Assembly (NCBI GenBank): GCA_964036665.1
Contig: OZ038532.1
Span: forward strand, 10,930,537-10,994,536
Reading direction: 5' to 3'
Length of the DNA stretch: 64,000 bases
Origin: Gordius sp. MW1
Lineage: Eukaryota > Nematomorpha > Gordioida > Gordea > Gordiidae
Shown: positions 34,018 to 45,915 of the stretch, in pieces
Position numbering within the stretch: position 1 is the stretch's first letter
Layout: each line of letters begins with the position of its first letter
Translations under genes and position numbers: made by a program
The notes under the pieces: model-generated
What the model was told of the DNA's origin: nothing
The model's database searches: none
The model's input: the letters and a program-made list of their open reading frames with translations, nothing else

Positions 34018-34830
34018 CAGAGGTCAGATTTGTTAGGAATTTTCTGCCCGAACCCGGCCCGGTTCAATTCTCTAACCTCATTGCCCGCCCGAGCCCGCCC
34101 GAACCCTTCTGGTGTCCGCCCGAGCCCGCCCGAAACATTTATGCTGCCCGAAATGCCCGGCCCGAAATATTAAATTTGCCTGTTAGGCCCGAAATTTTGC
34201 GACCTAAAATTCTTTTAATATTTAAAAGTCGAATGATTTTTTCAAATGAAACTTTTGTACTTTAATTTTAATCCTAATTGGTCAAAAAAACGTAGTATTT
34301 GGTCTTTCTAAAATATTTGAGCTTAGCGATAGCGATGAGTGATAAGGGAATAATAAAGGCGAATTTGGAAAGCCTTGTTAAATCATTTGTTAAAAAATTA
34401 AATGATATTAGAATGAAATTTAACACTTTCAGGCGTTGTATCAATTTGGGCGTGACGATTTTGTACTAGTATAGACAGCACATGCGAATTACGAACAATG
34501 AAAGGGCTGCATAAATATAAATATTTTAATCCTCTCCATAACCTAGCTAGGGACTTGATGGAAATAAAGGGGTTCTGGCAAAAATTGTAAAAATAACTTG
34601 GGGACGGATGGCGATTTTTTAGCATTTTCATATGCAAATTAATGAAAAGTAACAAATAAATACACTATCTAAAAACTCATTAAGCCCGAATTGCCCGAAT
34701 CCTATCTTCTTCGTGCCCGCCCGAGCCCGCCCGAAAATAAAAATTTAGGACAGTTGCCCGGCCCGACCCGGCCCACGGGCCGGGCCGGGCCTGTTCGGGC
34801 AGCGGGCCGGGCCTGGCAATCTGATCTCTG
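34018..34830. mobile_element. hAT-like element with GCCCGGCCCG-rich ends
   Basis: An 813-bp element. Terminal inverted repeats are CAGAGGTCAGATTTG and CAGAGATCAGATTGCC. A perfect 8-bp duplication, gtaggaac, lies at 34010-34017 and 34831-34838. Subterminal arms are dense in GCCCG and GGCCC motifs. The plus strand near 34510 reads NPLHNLARDLMEIKG, reminiscent of the hAT dimerisation region (LARDLL). This suggests a deletion derivative of an autonomous hAT. It is inserted in a GTAGGAACATTAAA interspersed repeat. Confidence 0.85.
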
Positions 34831-35240
34831 GTAGGAACATTAAATTTAATGGCATATGAATAAGGGGGTATTAGTTTAAAATAAGGCCACCGTTGATTTA
34901 CGAGTTACATATTTAAGTTAGAAAATAAATAATAAAGGAAAGAAAGAACCCAGGAAAAGTAATTTAATAAATACATATTTCTCAATGTTAGGAACCTTTT
35001 CAACTGAGAAATAATAATATTTGTTATCCCTAAATATAAAATTGTGATAAGTTATTTATTAACCCTAATTTATGCCCCCCCAAAAACATACTCTCGACCT
35101 CGAGTACCCCCTTTCAATTTTGGAATTTAATGGGGTTTCTAAGGGAAACGGGATGAGTAAGTGTAGGAACATTAAAATTAATGGTATAGGGATAAGGGGG
35201 AATGAATTTGAAATAATACCGGCGTTGATTTACAAATTAG
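34831..35240 (+). repeat. GTAGGAACATTAAAATTAATGG interspersed repeat, two copies
   Basis: The block GTAGGAACATTAAATTTAAT and its neighbour AAGGGGGTATTAGTTTAAAA occur at 34831-34930 and again at 35162-35230. Further copies lie at 44873-44936, 46441-46560 and, reversed, 55680-55815. The short open frames that cross it are not conserved between copies. Confidence 0.7.
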
Positions 35241-35649
35241 CCCTCATGTTACGATTTCTTAAACGAGATGAAGTAAGATGATTTTTGGTTTAATTTCATG
35301 TATATTAAAGTTATCGGGTCGAGTAATATTAAAGTGGGAATTAATAGAAAATGCATAAATTAAAGGAATAATAAAATAAAATGGGGGAACTAACCAAAAA
35401 TGCTAAGCATTGTTAAAATTAATTTAATAAAAAAAAGATTAACGGACATGATTAAGATTGGGAATGTTTTACTTACGTTGGCCAATGCTTACCCACTACG
35501 CCTATGTATATTAACCTTGGGTACTTTTTGCATTAAATTCAAATTTAAATAATGGATATAGATAATAAAATTTTGTTCAAAACGACATATTAATTTATCC
35601 CTTTATTGTTAATCACATTAATATTTATTTTCTAAATTATTAATTGCTA

Positions 35650-36063
35650 TATTTTTTTCAAACCTATTTTCGACATCCATGTTCCTTATAGACTATAATT
35701 AAATATAATTAAAATATTTGCATTAAATTTAGTGTTTTTAATCCATTATATTTTGTAAGTTATTTTCGAACATTGAGTTGTAAAATAAAATTAGTATGTT
35801 TAACATATAATAGTATGTGCACAAAAAACGTCGCGTAGAACAAGCTCTTAGAAGTTTGAAATTAAATTGATGTAAAAGGAATTAGGTAGGGTTACCAATG
35901 CTTCTTCAAAATATTAGAAATCTAACTCTTATCATTTTGAAGCAAAAATTTTTTTATTTGTATCTTTTGTCGTTTTAAGTGAATGATAAATATCCTGCTA
36001 TAATAATAATTTTATTTAAGTTCTTTCAAAAAATTTCATACGTTGGACAACATGAATATAGGA
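35650..36063 (+). repeat. Duplicate of the zinc-knuckle candidate's first intron
   Basis: About 410 bp match 32380-32796 (for example TTGCGTAGAACAAGCTCTTG-type and CATACGTTGGACAACATGAA). The copy stops precisely at the AATATAGG splice-acceptor position, so it carries intron without the following exons. Confidence 0.8.
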
Positions 36064-36366
36064 ATTAAAAAAAGTTAAAACTAAAATATATCTAATTATA
36101 AATAGTTCCTAAGTTATTAACTAACTTTAATAGATAGATTCTATAAGATATAGCTTTGATAGATGTTTAATTAAATTCTCGAATCTTGTAAGAGGTATGA
36201 TAAATAAAGTAGATTAATAAATTGAAGTATCTTAATATTAATCTGATCTTACAATTAGGCTTTTAGTCTATCAGCCTTTGGTCACACATACACAAAGGAA
36301 ACTTGTTATGCCATTGTTAGTTTGCGATCCTCCTCATATCGATTATTATATGTATACTAGCTGACC

Positions 36367-38007
36367 AGGTGTAATGTTCAATTCGCGTATCGTTTTATAT
36401 CGCGTAAATCAATCAAACACGTCAATCATGTATTTCTGCACTATAATTGCAAAAAAGATTATTATAGGCTGGTATAAATGTCAATCAAAAATTGTGGTTT
36501 GTTATACAATAATTTTGTTAAGATTTTTCAATAAAGGTTTAACATAATATAAATTAAGCTTCATTAAATATTTAATTTTAACTATTATAAACAAATTCAA
36601 TTTATTTATATGTATTAAGTTTTTTAAACTATTATAAAAAGTGGGGAACTTAAATAATATTAAATTTTAACTAATATAAACAAATTTAAATAATTTATAT
36701 ATATTAAGTTTTTTAAACTATTATAGAAACTGGGGAACTTAAATAATTATTTTATGTAAAGGATCTTATAATCCCTGATTAGGTGTCATATATTTGGTTT
36801 TAATTCATTTATAAGTGATCCAATCTATATAAATTTAGTTTATTAAATTTATTTTGCATCTGATAAAGCTGTTATAATATAAAATAATGATATTGATATT
36901 ATAATTTTAATAAATATATATTTTTAGCCATTACATATCATCATCTTTATTGGGAAAAGGCAAATACAAACCATGTTTTGTCAAATATCATTAGACATTG
37001 AAACAAGAATAATGTATTTTATTTAAAGTAAATATAAAGTTAAAACAATATAGTAACAATTAAAAACTTTTCATAAACAACTATCAAATTCAAATATATA
37101 GGAATAGTCCCATTTTTCATATAATCCATAATCTCAGCAAAACCATATTCTTCCATTCTATTAAATAAATGCTAAATTAATCAAAGTATAAATTAAGTAG
37201 TTTAATATTTATAATATTAGGGACGTATAAGGCATACATCTAAAAAGGTAAATAACAAACTTTTGCATTAGCTTATATTTATAATCTTAGATAGGAACTT
37301 ACTTATTACAAAATACTACAATTTCAACAATTATAAAGGCATACATCTAAAAAGGTAAACAACAATTATAGAAGCATACATCTAAAAAGGTACATAGCAA
37401 ACTTTTGCATTAGCTTATATTTATAATCTTAGGAACTTACTTATTACAAAATACAAAGTTTACTACAATTTCAATAATTATAGAAGCATACATCTAAAAA
37501 GGTAAATAACAAACTTTTGCATTAGCTTATATTTATAATCTTAGGAACTTACTTATTACAAAATACAAAGTTTACTACAATTTCAACAATTATAGAAACA
37601 TACATCTAAAAAGGCAAATAACAAATTTTTGCATTAGCTTATATTTATAATGTTAGGAACTTACTTTTACAAAATACAAAGTTTACTACAATTTCAACAA
37701 TTATAGAAGCATACATCTAAAAAGGTAAATAACAAACTTTTGCATTAGTTTATATTTATAATCTTAGGAACTTACTTATTACAAAATACAAAATTATATT
37801 GGTAAAAAAGTTTGCAAATTACGTGATCTCAAATGAATGTCATTACGTAAAATAAAATGTATGTTTTTCCGAAATTTGAACCAATCATGTTAGTCAAAAA
37901 AATCACGTGATTGACAAAACAAGTACTTTTTTCGTGTTTTCAACGAATGTGGAGGCGTGATTGACGATTACGCGATCTTAAACGCTACGTCGTCTCATAC
38001 GCTACAC
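36367..38007 (+). mobile_element. AGGTGTAAT-ended element with internal tandem repeats, copy 2
   Basis: This 1.64-kb block begins AGGTGTAATGTTCAATTCGC and ends CGTCTCATACGCTACAC. It splits the common arthropod-type motif ACTAGCTGACC|CGGCAAACG, so it again lies at C|CGG with no target duplication. Like the 10701-12045 element it contains GTCAATCAA near the left end, ATCACGTGA near the right end, and a tandem array in the middle. There is no coding sequence. Confidence 0.65.
37220..37795. repeat. Tandem repeat, about 112 bp, inside the 36.4-38.0 kb element
   Basis: About five units of TTTTGCATTAGCTTATATTT / TTAGGAACTTACTTATTACA / AGCATACATCTAAAAAGGTA follow one another with high identity, plus one partial unit. 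Confidence 0.9.
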
Positions 38008-38111
38008 CGGCAAACGTTGTTTTGCCATATTAAAAATATTTTAAAAAAAAATTAAAAAATTTAAATAAGAAAATTAAAACTACCAAAAAAAATTTAAAAA
38101 CTCAACTAAAC

Positions 38112-38428
38112 GAAAAATAACAAATAATTGATATTTTTAAGGGTGGTTAAAAACACAAAATTTTACCTCAATAATGTTCGAATTTAAATTTTCATGAAGC
38201 AAATTTTTTTTAAGTCAAATTTACCTATAATCAAAAAAAAATATCGCGCCTGGCCTTTATGATAAAATAACAAAAGGCGAATACGGATACGCATATAGGT
38301 TATTTAACGAAAAATAACAAATAATTGATATCTTTAAGGGTGGTTTAAAACACAAAATTTTACCTCAATAATGTTCGAATTTAAATTTTCATGAAGCAAA
38401 TTTTTTTAAGTCAAATTTACCTATAATC
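38112..38428. repeat. Direct duplication of about 120 bp
   Basis: Two copies (38112-38232 and 38308-38428) run from CGAAAAATAACAAATAATTG to CAAATTTACCTATAATC, separated by 75 bp. The second copy ends where the CATGGGCGTAGCC element begins. Confidence 0.8.
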
Positions 38429-39045
38429 ATGGGCGTAGCCATGTTTTGGATTAGGGGGGGGGGGCAAAACGTTTAAAAGTTCAATTAGAGGGGGGCAAAA
38501 CATAAATTTTTCAATGTTTTTGCATTGAAAAAAATTTGGTTTCGCAAATAGGGGGGGGGGGCAGCCAAGGATTTCAATACAAAAACCCTTAAAAATTAAA
38601 AAAAAATTATGCTTTGCCCCACCCCCTAATTAGCCAGGCAGGCGGGAGCAGGGGGCGCGGCTGCCCGTCCCCCCCCCCCTATTTGAACTTAACTCCAATT
38701 AATACAGATGCTTATTAGCGAATTTACACAAAAATAAAAGATCACTATGAAAATCGTCAAATCTAACACGATTTCCATACACGGATCAATGCCATCCAAT
38801 TAGATTTTAACGCGTTTTCTTTTTAATATTTTATTTACCAATGTATTTTACCCATGTGATTATTAGAATAAACTACTATTTGTTTAAAAAAAAAATTGTT
38901 TTGGTAAAATAAATTTAAATTACGGTTGCATGAAAATTTTTGGATAGTCGAGACCTTTTTTTTTTTGCTCTCAGGAAAATTGTTGGCAAGACCTTTTTTT
39001 TTAATCTGCCCCCCCCCCCTAATTCAAAACCTAGCTACGCCCATG
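38427..39045. mobile_element. CATGGGCGTAGCC-family element (larger, decayed)
   Basis: The left end CATGGGCGTAGCCATGTTTT and the right end, the complement of CCATGGGCGTAGCTAGG, bracket about 620 bp with repeated poly-G and poly-C runs. It may be two overlapping insertions. The 8-bp flanks do not match. Confidence 0.55.
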
Positions 39046-39284
39046 GATATATCAACATTTATTGGCACTTTGTTAAAATTATTTTCATTTTTCTCCTTGT
39101 TTAACGTGCAAAAAATTACAAAATTAGATTTTTTAATTTATTTAGCCACGCAGGAGGGGGGGGGGGCACGACCGTCCTATAATAATAATAATAACTGAAG
39201 CAAAAAATGGCTTTGATAGTGCGTAAAAAGTTTTCATTTTCCGCAACACATGCCTACTGCATTTATCACCAGACTACCTACACG

Positions 39285-40300
39285 TAGTGTTGTGACGGGC
39301 GCGCTAGATAGAGCGCCCTAGGGTGTGCTGAGGGGTATTGTAGTCTTATGAAAAAGAGCCACACCCACACTGCTAGTCTCCTTTTCTGGTGAAGACATTG
39401 AGTGTGGGTGTGTTGAATACCGACCATTAGCTAGTCTATTATTTTTTCATAGAGACCCGATAGACCCTTAGATATATGCTAAGGGGGTGTTATTAACTAG
39501 TTGTTATTGTCATCATCATCAACACGATGTGTGCTGTCGTTGTGCGTGCAGTGCAGTCAAATTTGTTAATCTAAGCTATCCTATCTATAAGTGTAAGTAA
39601 ATTAATATTAAATTAGAATTTTCTAAGTTGTTTAATTTTTTTTTTTGGGGGGGGGGGGGGTGTAACCGAAAGGGAGGGTTACAATATCAAATAAATGTAT
39701 CTAAACTTGGTGTTTTTGTTATGCCCCTCCAAAAATATAATGTTCTTAAGCCCTTGTAAATTTTACACGCTGTAACAAGTAAAAGCACAACATACATTTT
39801 ATTTCAAAAAAATCATTTTTTTCCAAAAAATAGTTACAAAAAAATTTAACCATGAAAATTTTATAACCCCCTCCTTCAAAAAATCCTTCTTATGTTTCTA
39901 GGTTTTTATGTCTTAAAGTCTTTGATGTAACTAAACCATAATATTTTAACCCATTTAATTTAGTTATTAATCAAAAAACTTTTCATTCCTACCCCCCCCC
40001 CCCCTCATTTACACCACTGATTTATCCACAGTGTTGCTATTTTATGTTAAAAAAAGTAAATAGTACAACCCTCATGCCTTATTTGTTTCATCAATGTGAT
40101 GGTTAATGTGACTAATGAAATGGCACATGTGGCGGTTCTATTTTCTACAATTTAGGACCATGGGGGAGGGGATTAGTAAAAAAAGGGACCTTACACTAGG
40201 CAAGCGCGCCTTACGAGGGACCTTTATAAGGGTTGGCTTCTTAGTCTCTTTCTTTCTATTAAGGCGTGGGTGTAAAATGGCGCGCCGCATAACAACACTA
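39285..40300 (+). mobile_element. hAT-type non-autonomous element A with 8-bp duplication
   Basis: A 1016-bp element. Ends are TAGTGTTGTGACGGGCGCGC and CGCCGCATAACAACACTA. A perfect cctacacg duplication lies at 39277-39284 and 40301-40308. It contains poly-T/poly-G and poly-C runs. No transposase is present. A second, inverted copy lies at 43379-44449. Confidence 0.85.
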
Positions 40301-40787
40301 CCTACACGATAGATAGTAGTGTTGTAAAAAACCAAGGGTTTCAATTGGTCGCCTGCAAGCGTTGACGTTTATTTTCACCCAGCCTTATCAGTGTTAGGTG
40401 AATTTTCTTGGGAGAGCTTTGGCGTTTGGCGTTTTTATAAAAAAGACCTAAAGCGTTCTGGGTGAATGTTTCGGGGTGACCTTTGGCGTTTAGGTTTGGG
40501 TGTATTAAACACCTAAAGGGTGTGGGTGGATAACATTATTAACCTTTTGGTTTGGTTTTGGTCGTTTGGGATGGGGCAAGCAAATATATCAATTTTAGGT
40601 AATAAACTTTTAATTTAAGAAAATAAAAATATTATATCATGACGTCACTGAGTTTAAACTTTTTCCATTGTGACGTCATAATGAAAAGTATTATAATTTA
40701 TAATCTAATCTCTAGTAAATTATAGTTAATTATTATGCTTTGCTTATGCTGCATTATAGAAGTAATGTTTTATTTATGAAAAAAAGA

Positions 40788-41205
40788 TGGCTAAAATCTG
40801 TTTAATGATTTCAAAATTTATTTTTTAGACATGCCAAAAATTTTATAAAAATTTATAAAAGGTGGGAAATTTCGCTTTGTAGAATCTTCTATATAGATGG
40901 CTAAAATCTGTTTAATGATTTCAAAATTTATTTTTTAGACATGCCAAAAATTTTATAAAAATTTATAAAAGGTGGGAAATTTCGCTTTATAGAATATTCT
41001 ATATAGATGGCTAAAATCTGTTTAATGATTTCAAAATTTATTTTTTAGACATGCCAAAAATTTTATAAAAATCTATATAAGGTGGGAAATTTCGCTTTAT
41101 AGAATATTCTATAAAGATGGCTAAAATCTGTTTGATGATTTCAAAATTCATTTTTTAGACATGCCAAAAATTTTATGAAAATTTATTTAAATATATATTT
41201 TTGAA
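40788..41205 (+). repeat. Tandem repeat, about 110 bp x4 (left arm of foldback B)
   Basis: Units read GATGGCTAAAATCTGTTTAA, TTAGACATGCCAAAAATTTT and GGTGGGAAATTTCGCTTT, ending in AGAATATTCTATAT. The mirror array at 42110-42630 has five units, one of them shortened. Confidence 0.9.
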
Positions 41206-42109
41206 TTTTCTGCCTCAGCCAGGTGGTAATAATTTTTTTGAACATTTTAATATGGTTTAACTTTATAATTTACACATTTGCTAAGCAGATTAATTGCGAT
41301 TAATCACAAAATTTAATTTCAAATATATTTTGAATTCCTCGGCTCTTGTAAAAGATAAAGACTTATTAGTTATATAATGTCCCTTTTATTTTATATTTGT
41401 AGCATTTTAAATAAAGTGTATTAATTATATGCATACGCATAGCATATTATTAAACTATATTTTCATTGCTTTCAGCAATTGCTCGTAGTGATTTTTTATT
41501 AAAAGAATGTTCAAAATGTATTAAAAACACAAATTGTAAAAGATATCATAAACAAAAATAGCACATACATTTTTTCCAACAGAAATAAACTTAAGCGAGA
41601 GCATTCGTGGGGTATAATCATACCCCACGACGAGGCAGGGTTAATCGTAACAATTATTATTAGACGTGTTATACGGTTATACGTTAAAAAAGAAATGATA
41701 TAATAAAGAGCCTAGCTAGCCCTCCCCCACCATGCCTCCTTGTTCTGTTTGTTTAGATGTTAAGTTCCATATGTGCTCGGACGGACACATAAGCTCTGTC
41801 ATAAATATTAGCTTGTTTAAGTACGAGCAATGCTGAAAGCAATGAAAATATAGTTTAATAATATGCTATGCATATAATTAATACAATTTATTTAAAATGC
41901 TACAAATACAAATATAAAATAAAAAGGACATTATATAACTAATAAGTCTTTATCTTTTACAAGAGCCGAGGAATTCAAAATATATTTGAAATTAAATTTT
42001 GTGATTAATCGCAATTAATCTGCTTAGCAAATGTGTAAATTATAAAGTTAAACCATATTAAATGTTCAAAAAAATTATTACCACCTGGCTGAGGCAGAAA
42101 ATTTAAAAA

Positions 42110-42630
42110 TATATAATTAAATAAATTTTTATAAATTTTTTGGCATGTCTAAAAAATCATTTTTGAAACCATTAAACAGATTTTAGCCATCTATATAGAA
42201 TATTCTACAAAGCGAAATTTTCCACCTTTTATAAATTTTTTGGCATGTCTAAAAAATAAATTTTGAAATCATTAAACAGATTTTAGCCATCTTTATAGAA
42301 TATTCTATAAAGCGAAATTTCCCACCTTTTATAAATTTTTATAAAATTTTTGGCATGTCTAAAAAATAAATTTTGAAATCATTAAACAGATTTTAGCCAT
42401 CTTTATAGAATATTCTATAAAGCGAAATTTCCCACCTTTTATAAATTTTTATAAAATTTTTGGCATGTCTAAAAAATAAATTTTGAAATCATTAAACAGA
42501 TTTTAGCCATCTATATAGAAGATTCTACAAAGCGAAATTTCCCACCTTTTATAAATTTTTATAAAATTTTTGGCATGTCTAAGAAATAAATTTTGAAATC
42601 ATTAAACAGATTTTAGCCATCTTTTTTTCA
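42110..42630 (-). repeat. Tandem repeat, about 110 bp x5 (right arm of foldback B)
   Basis: Inverted counterpart of 40788-41205. Unit number differs between the arms (five against four), so the arrays have changed independently since the arms were formed. Confidence 0.9.
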
Positions 42631-43108
42631 TAAATAAAACATTACTTCTATAATGCAGCATAAGCAAAGCATAATAATTAACTGTAATTACTAGAGATTA
42701 GATTATAAATTATAATACTTTTCATTATGACGTCACAATGGGAAAAGTTTAAACTCAGTGACGTCATGATATAACTATTTTTATTTTCTTAAATTAAAAG
42801 TTTATTACCTAAAATTGATATATTTGCTTGCCCCACCCCAAACGACCAAAACCAAACCAAAAGGTTAATAATATTATCCACCCACACCCTTTAGGTGTTT
42901 AATACACCCAAACCTAAACGCCAAAGGTCACCCCGAAACATTCACCCAGAACGCTTTAGGTCTTTTTTACAAAAACGCCAAACGCCAAAGCTCTCCCAAG
43001 AAAATTCACCTAACACTGATAAGGCTGGGTGAAAATAAACGTCAACAACTAAGCTTAGCAATACGCTGGGAAAAACCAGCCAGCCGTTTTTACAACACTA
43101 ATAGATAG

Positions 43109-43370
43109 ATAAGATACGCAGCAGTAGGTGATGAGGGCAGGGCGTTTGATTGACGTTCGATACAACGTCAAAACGCATAAAACCCAATATCTCGAAAACT
43201 ACTCGACCGATTTGGCTGGAACATATCTTAAAACACGCTCCGGAGTGGCAGGAATAAACTGTGAAATTTTGAGCCAAATCGGTCCGGTAGTTTTCCAAAA
43301 TTGGTGGCGGCATACATACACACATAGTTTCATTTTTATATATAAGATTTTATAATTGTAAAAAATTTAT
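43109..43370 (+). repeat. Interspersed repeat resembling a retroposon tail
   Basis: GCGTTTGATTGACGTTCGAT, AAACCCAATATCTCGAAAAC, CGACCGATTTGGCTGGAAC and GCATACATACACACATAG lead to TTTTTATATATAAGATT. This layout (conserved GATTT-GGAAC block, then a TATATA-AGAT tail) is typical of arthropod interspersed repeats. A relative lies at 57615-57800. The autonomous parent is not seen. Confidence 0.55.
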
Positions 43371-43378
43371 TGCATAAA

Positions 43379-44449
43379 ACGTGTTGTTATGCGGCGCGCC
43401 ATTTTACACCCACGCCTTAATAGAAAGAAAGAGACTAAGAAGCCACACCCTTATAAAGGTCCCTCGTAAGACGCGCTTGCCTAGTGTAAGGTCCCTTTTT
43501 TTTTTACTAATCCCCTCCCCCATGGTCCTAAATTGTAGAAAATAGAACCGCCACATGTGCCATTTCATTAGTCACATTAACCATCACATTGATGAAACAA
43601 ATAAGGCATGAGGGTTGTACTATTTACTTTTTTTAACATAAAATAGCAACACTGGGGATAAATCAGTGGCGTAAATGAGGGGGGGGGGAGTAGGAATGAT
43701 AAGTTTTTTGATTAATAACTAAATTAAATGGGTTAAAATATTATGGTTTAGTTACATCAAAGACTTTAAGACATAAAAACCTAGAAACATAAGAAGGATT
43801 TTTTGAAGGAGGGGGTTATAAAATTTTCATGGTTAAATTTTTTTGTAACTATTTTTTTTTGAAATAAAATGTATGTTGTGCTTTTACTTGTTACAGTGTG
43901 TAAAATTGACAAGGGCTTAAGAACATTATATTTTTGGAGGGGCATAACAAAAACACCAAGTTTAGATACAATTTATTTGATATTGTAACCCTCCCTTCCG
44001 GTTACACCCACCCCCCCCCCCCAAAAAAAAAAATTTAAACAATCCTGCGTACGACCCTGACTAAATTGTTATAATAAAAGTAAGTTGAATGTCCTGTCCA
44101 GTACTTAGAAAATTCTATTTTTATATTAGTTTACTTACACTTATAGATAGGATAGCTTAGTTAGATTAACAAATTTGACTGCACTGCACGCACAACGACA
44201 GCACACATCGTGTTGATAATGATGACAATAACAACTAGCTAATAACACCCCCTTAGCATGTATCTAAGGGTCTATCGGGTCTCTATGAAAAAATAATAGA
44301 CTACTAATGGTCGGTATTCAACACACCCACACTAATGTCTTCACCAGAAAAGGAGACTAACAGTGTGGGTGTGGCTCTTTTTCATAAGACTACAATACCC
44401 CCTCAGCACACCCTAGGGCGCGCTATCTAGCGCGCCCGTCACAACACTA
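43379..44449 (-). mobile_element. Inverted copy of element A
   Basis: Element A in reverse: it starts GTGTTGTTATGCGGCGCGCC and ends CGCCCGTCACAACACTA. The first two bases of the inner end are changed and the 8-bp flanks do not match, unlike the copy at 39285. It was probably placed here by rearrangement rather than by simple insertion. Confidence 0.8.
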
Positions 44450-44934
44450 AAAAAACATATCTCTGTCGGAGAACATTCTATATCCATTGGGGAATTTCTT
44501 TATATTTAGCAACAACCTCTTAACGGATCGACTTAAACATGGGGAATATTTAATAATTCACTAACATTTTATTTAAATAACTATATGACAATTAAAAAAG
44601 TCTGTTTTTACATGATTTTAAAACTTTTATACTTTAATGTGTACATAAAGGTATTTTGTACATAATTTAATCTCCTCTCATATGTTCAAGCGCCTATTTA
44701 ATTGTTAAATAGAAATTCACTTGTGTTCTAACAGGAATATTATCGTAAATTAAAATGGGTAATCAAATAATATTCCCCTCAAAGCCTACGGAAAAAGGAC
44801 GTCTGTCAGTTTTACCATCGATACGAAGCGGATCTTTAAATAATCGGGAAGAAGTATGGAGGATGGGAATGCATAAGTGTAGGAACATTAAAATTAATGG
44901 TATAGGGATAAGGGGGAATGAATTTGAAATAATG

Positions 44935-45915
44935 CGTTTTATTAATTTATTTTATCTTCTTAATTCTTCATCTTTATCTATTTTTATCCCTATTAGTGTT
45001 TCAGCTACAAATTCGCCTACAATACTGCTTAACCTAAGGTATTATTTATAGCGATATTTGTTTAATTTCATTTATTTTATATTATGTTAAAAGTAATCCT
45101 ATTAATTTTGTGGTTTTTTAAATAATTTAAGCACTTTTTCTCGATTCTTCTAGAAAGATAATCCTTTTACGCTGTTGAAATAAAATTCAGTTAGCACTTC
45201 TAACTTAATCTAAATTTTACTGTAAATTCACAATTCTTCACAACTTTCATCGCAGTAAACAAAATGATTTTTCAGTTTTATATTTTAAGTAAAAATAAAC
45301 ATTTACATTAATTAACTAATATATAGATACATGTAATAGGTACCTAACGTTTTATTAATTTATTTTTATCTTCTTAATTCTTCATCTTTATCTATTTTTA
45401 TCCCTATTAGTGTTTCAGCTATAAATTCGCCTACAATACTGCTTAACCTCAGGTATTATTTATCGCGATATTTGTTTAATTTCATTTATTTTATATTATG
45501 TTAAAATCATATTAATTTTGTGGCTTTTCAAATAATTTAAGCACTTTTACTCGATTCTTCTAGAAAGATAATCCTTTTAAGCTGTTGAAATAAAATTCAG
45601 ATTAGTGTTTCAGCTATAAATTCGCCTACAATACTGCTTAACCTCAGGTATTATTTATCGCGATATTTGTTTAATTTCATTTATTTTATATTATGTTAAA
45701 AGTAATCATATTAATTTTGTGGCTTTTTAAATAATTTAAGCACTATTACTCGATTCTTCTAGAAAGATAATCCTTTTATGCTGTTGAAATAAAATTCAGT
45801 TAGCACTTCTAACTTAATCTAAATTTTATTGTAAATTCACAATTCTTTACAACTTTCGTCGCAGTAAACAAATGATTTTTCAGTTTTATATTTTAAGTAA
45901 AATTTCGGGCATCTT
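44935..45915. repeat. Triplicated AT-rich block (about 250-420 bp units)
   Basis: Three tandem copies begin near 44935, 45345 and 45600. They share TCAGCTACAAATTCGCCTAC, GTATTATTTATAGCGATATT and TCGATTCTTCTAGAAAGATA. The middle copy lacks the distal part. No coding signal. Confidence 0.8.

Larger units (their letters stand above)
40317..43100. mobile_element. Foldback element B (long inverted arms, TAGTGTTGT ends)
   Basis: A 2784-bp element bounded by TAGTGTTGTAAAA and its complement, with a perfect 8-bp atagatag duplication at 40309-40316 and 43101-43108. Arms (40317-about 41490 and about 41820-43100) are inverted copies of each other around a loop of about 330 bp. Each arm carries a tandem array of a 110-bp unit, four units on the left and five on the right. 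There is no transposase. Its left duplication directly abuts the right duplication of element A. Confidence 0.87.

Noticed and set aside
40138..40344. Overlapping open frames on both strands in element A
   Set aside because: They lie in the terminal part of a non-autonomous hAT element and are not maintained in the inverted copy at 43379-44449.
44755..45051. 98-codon open frame with NNREEVWRMGMHKCRNIKING
   Set aside because: It crosses a GTAGGAACATTAAA repeat copy and a triplicated AT-rich block. The frame is not conserved in the other copies.
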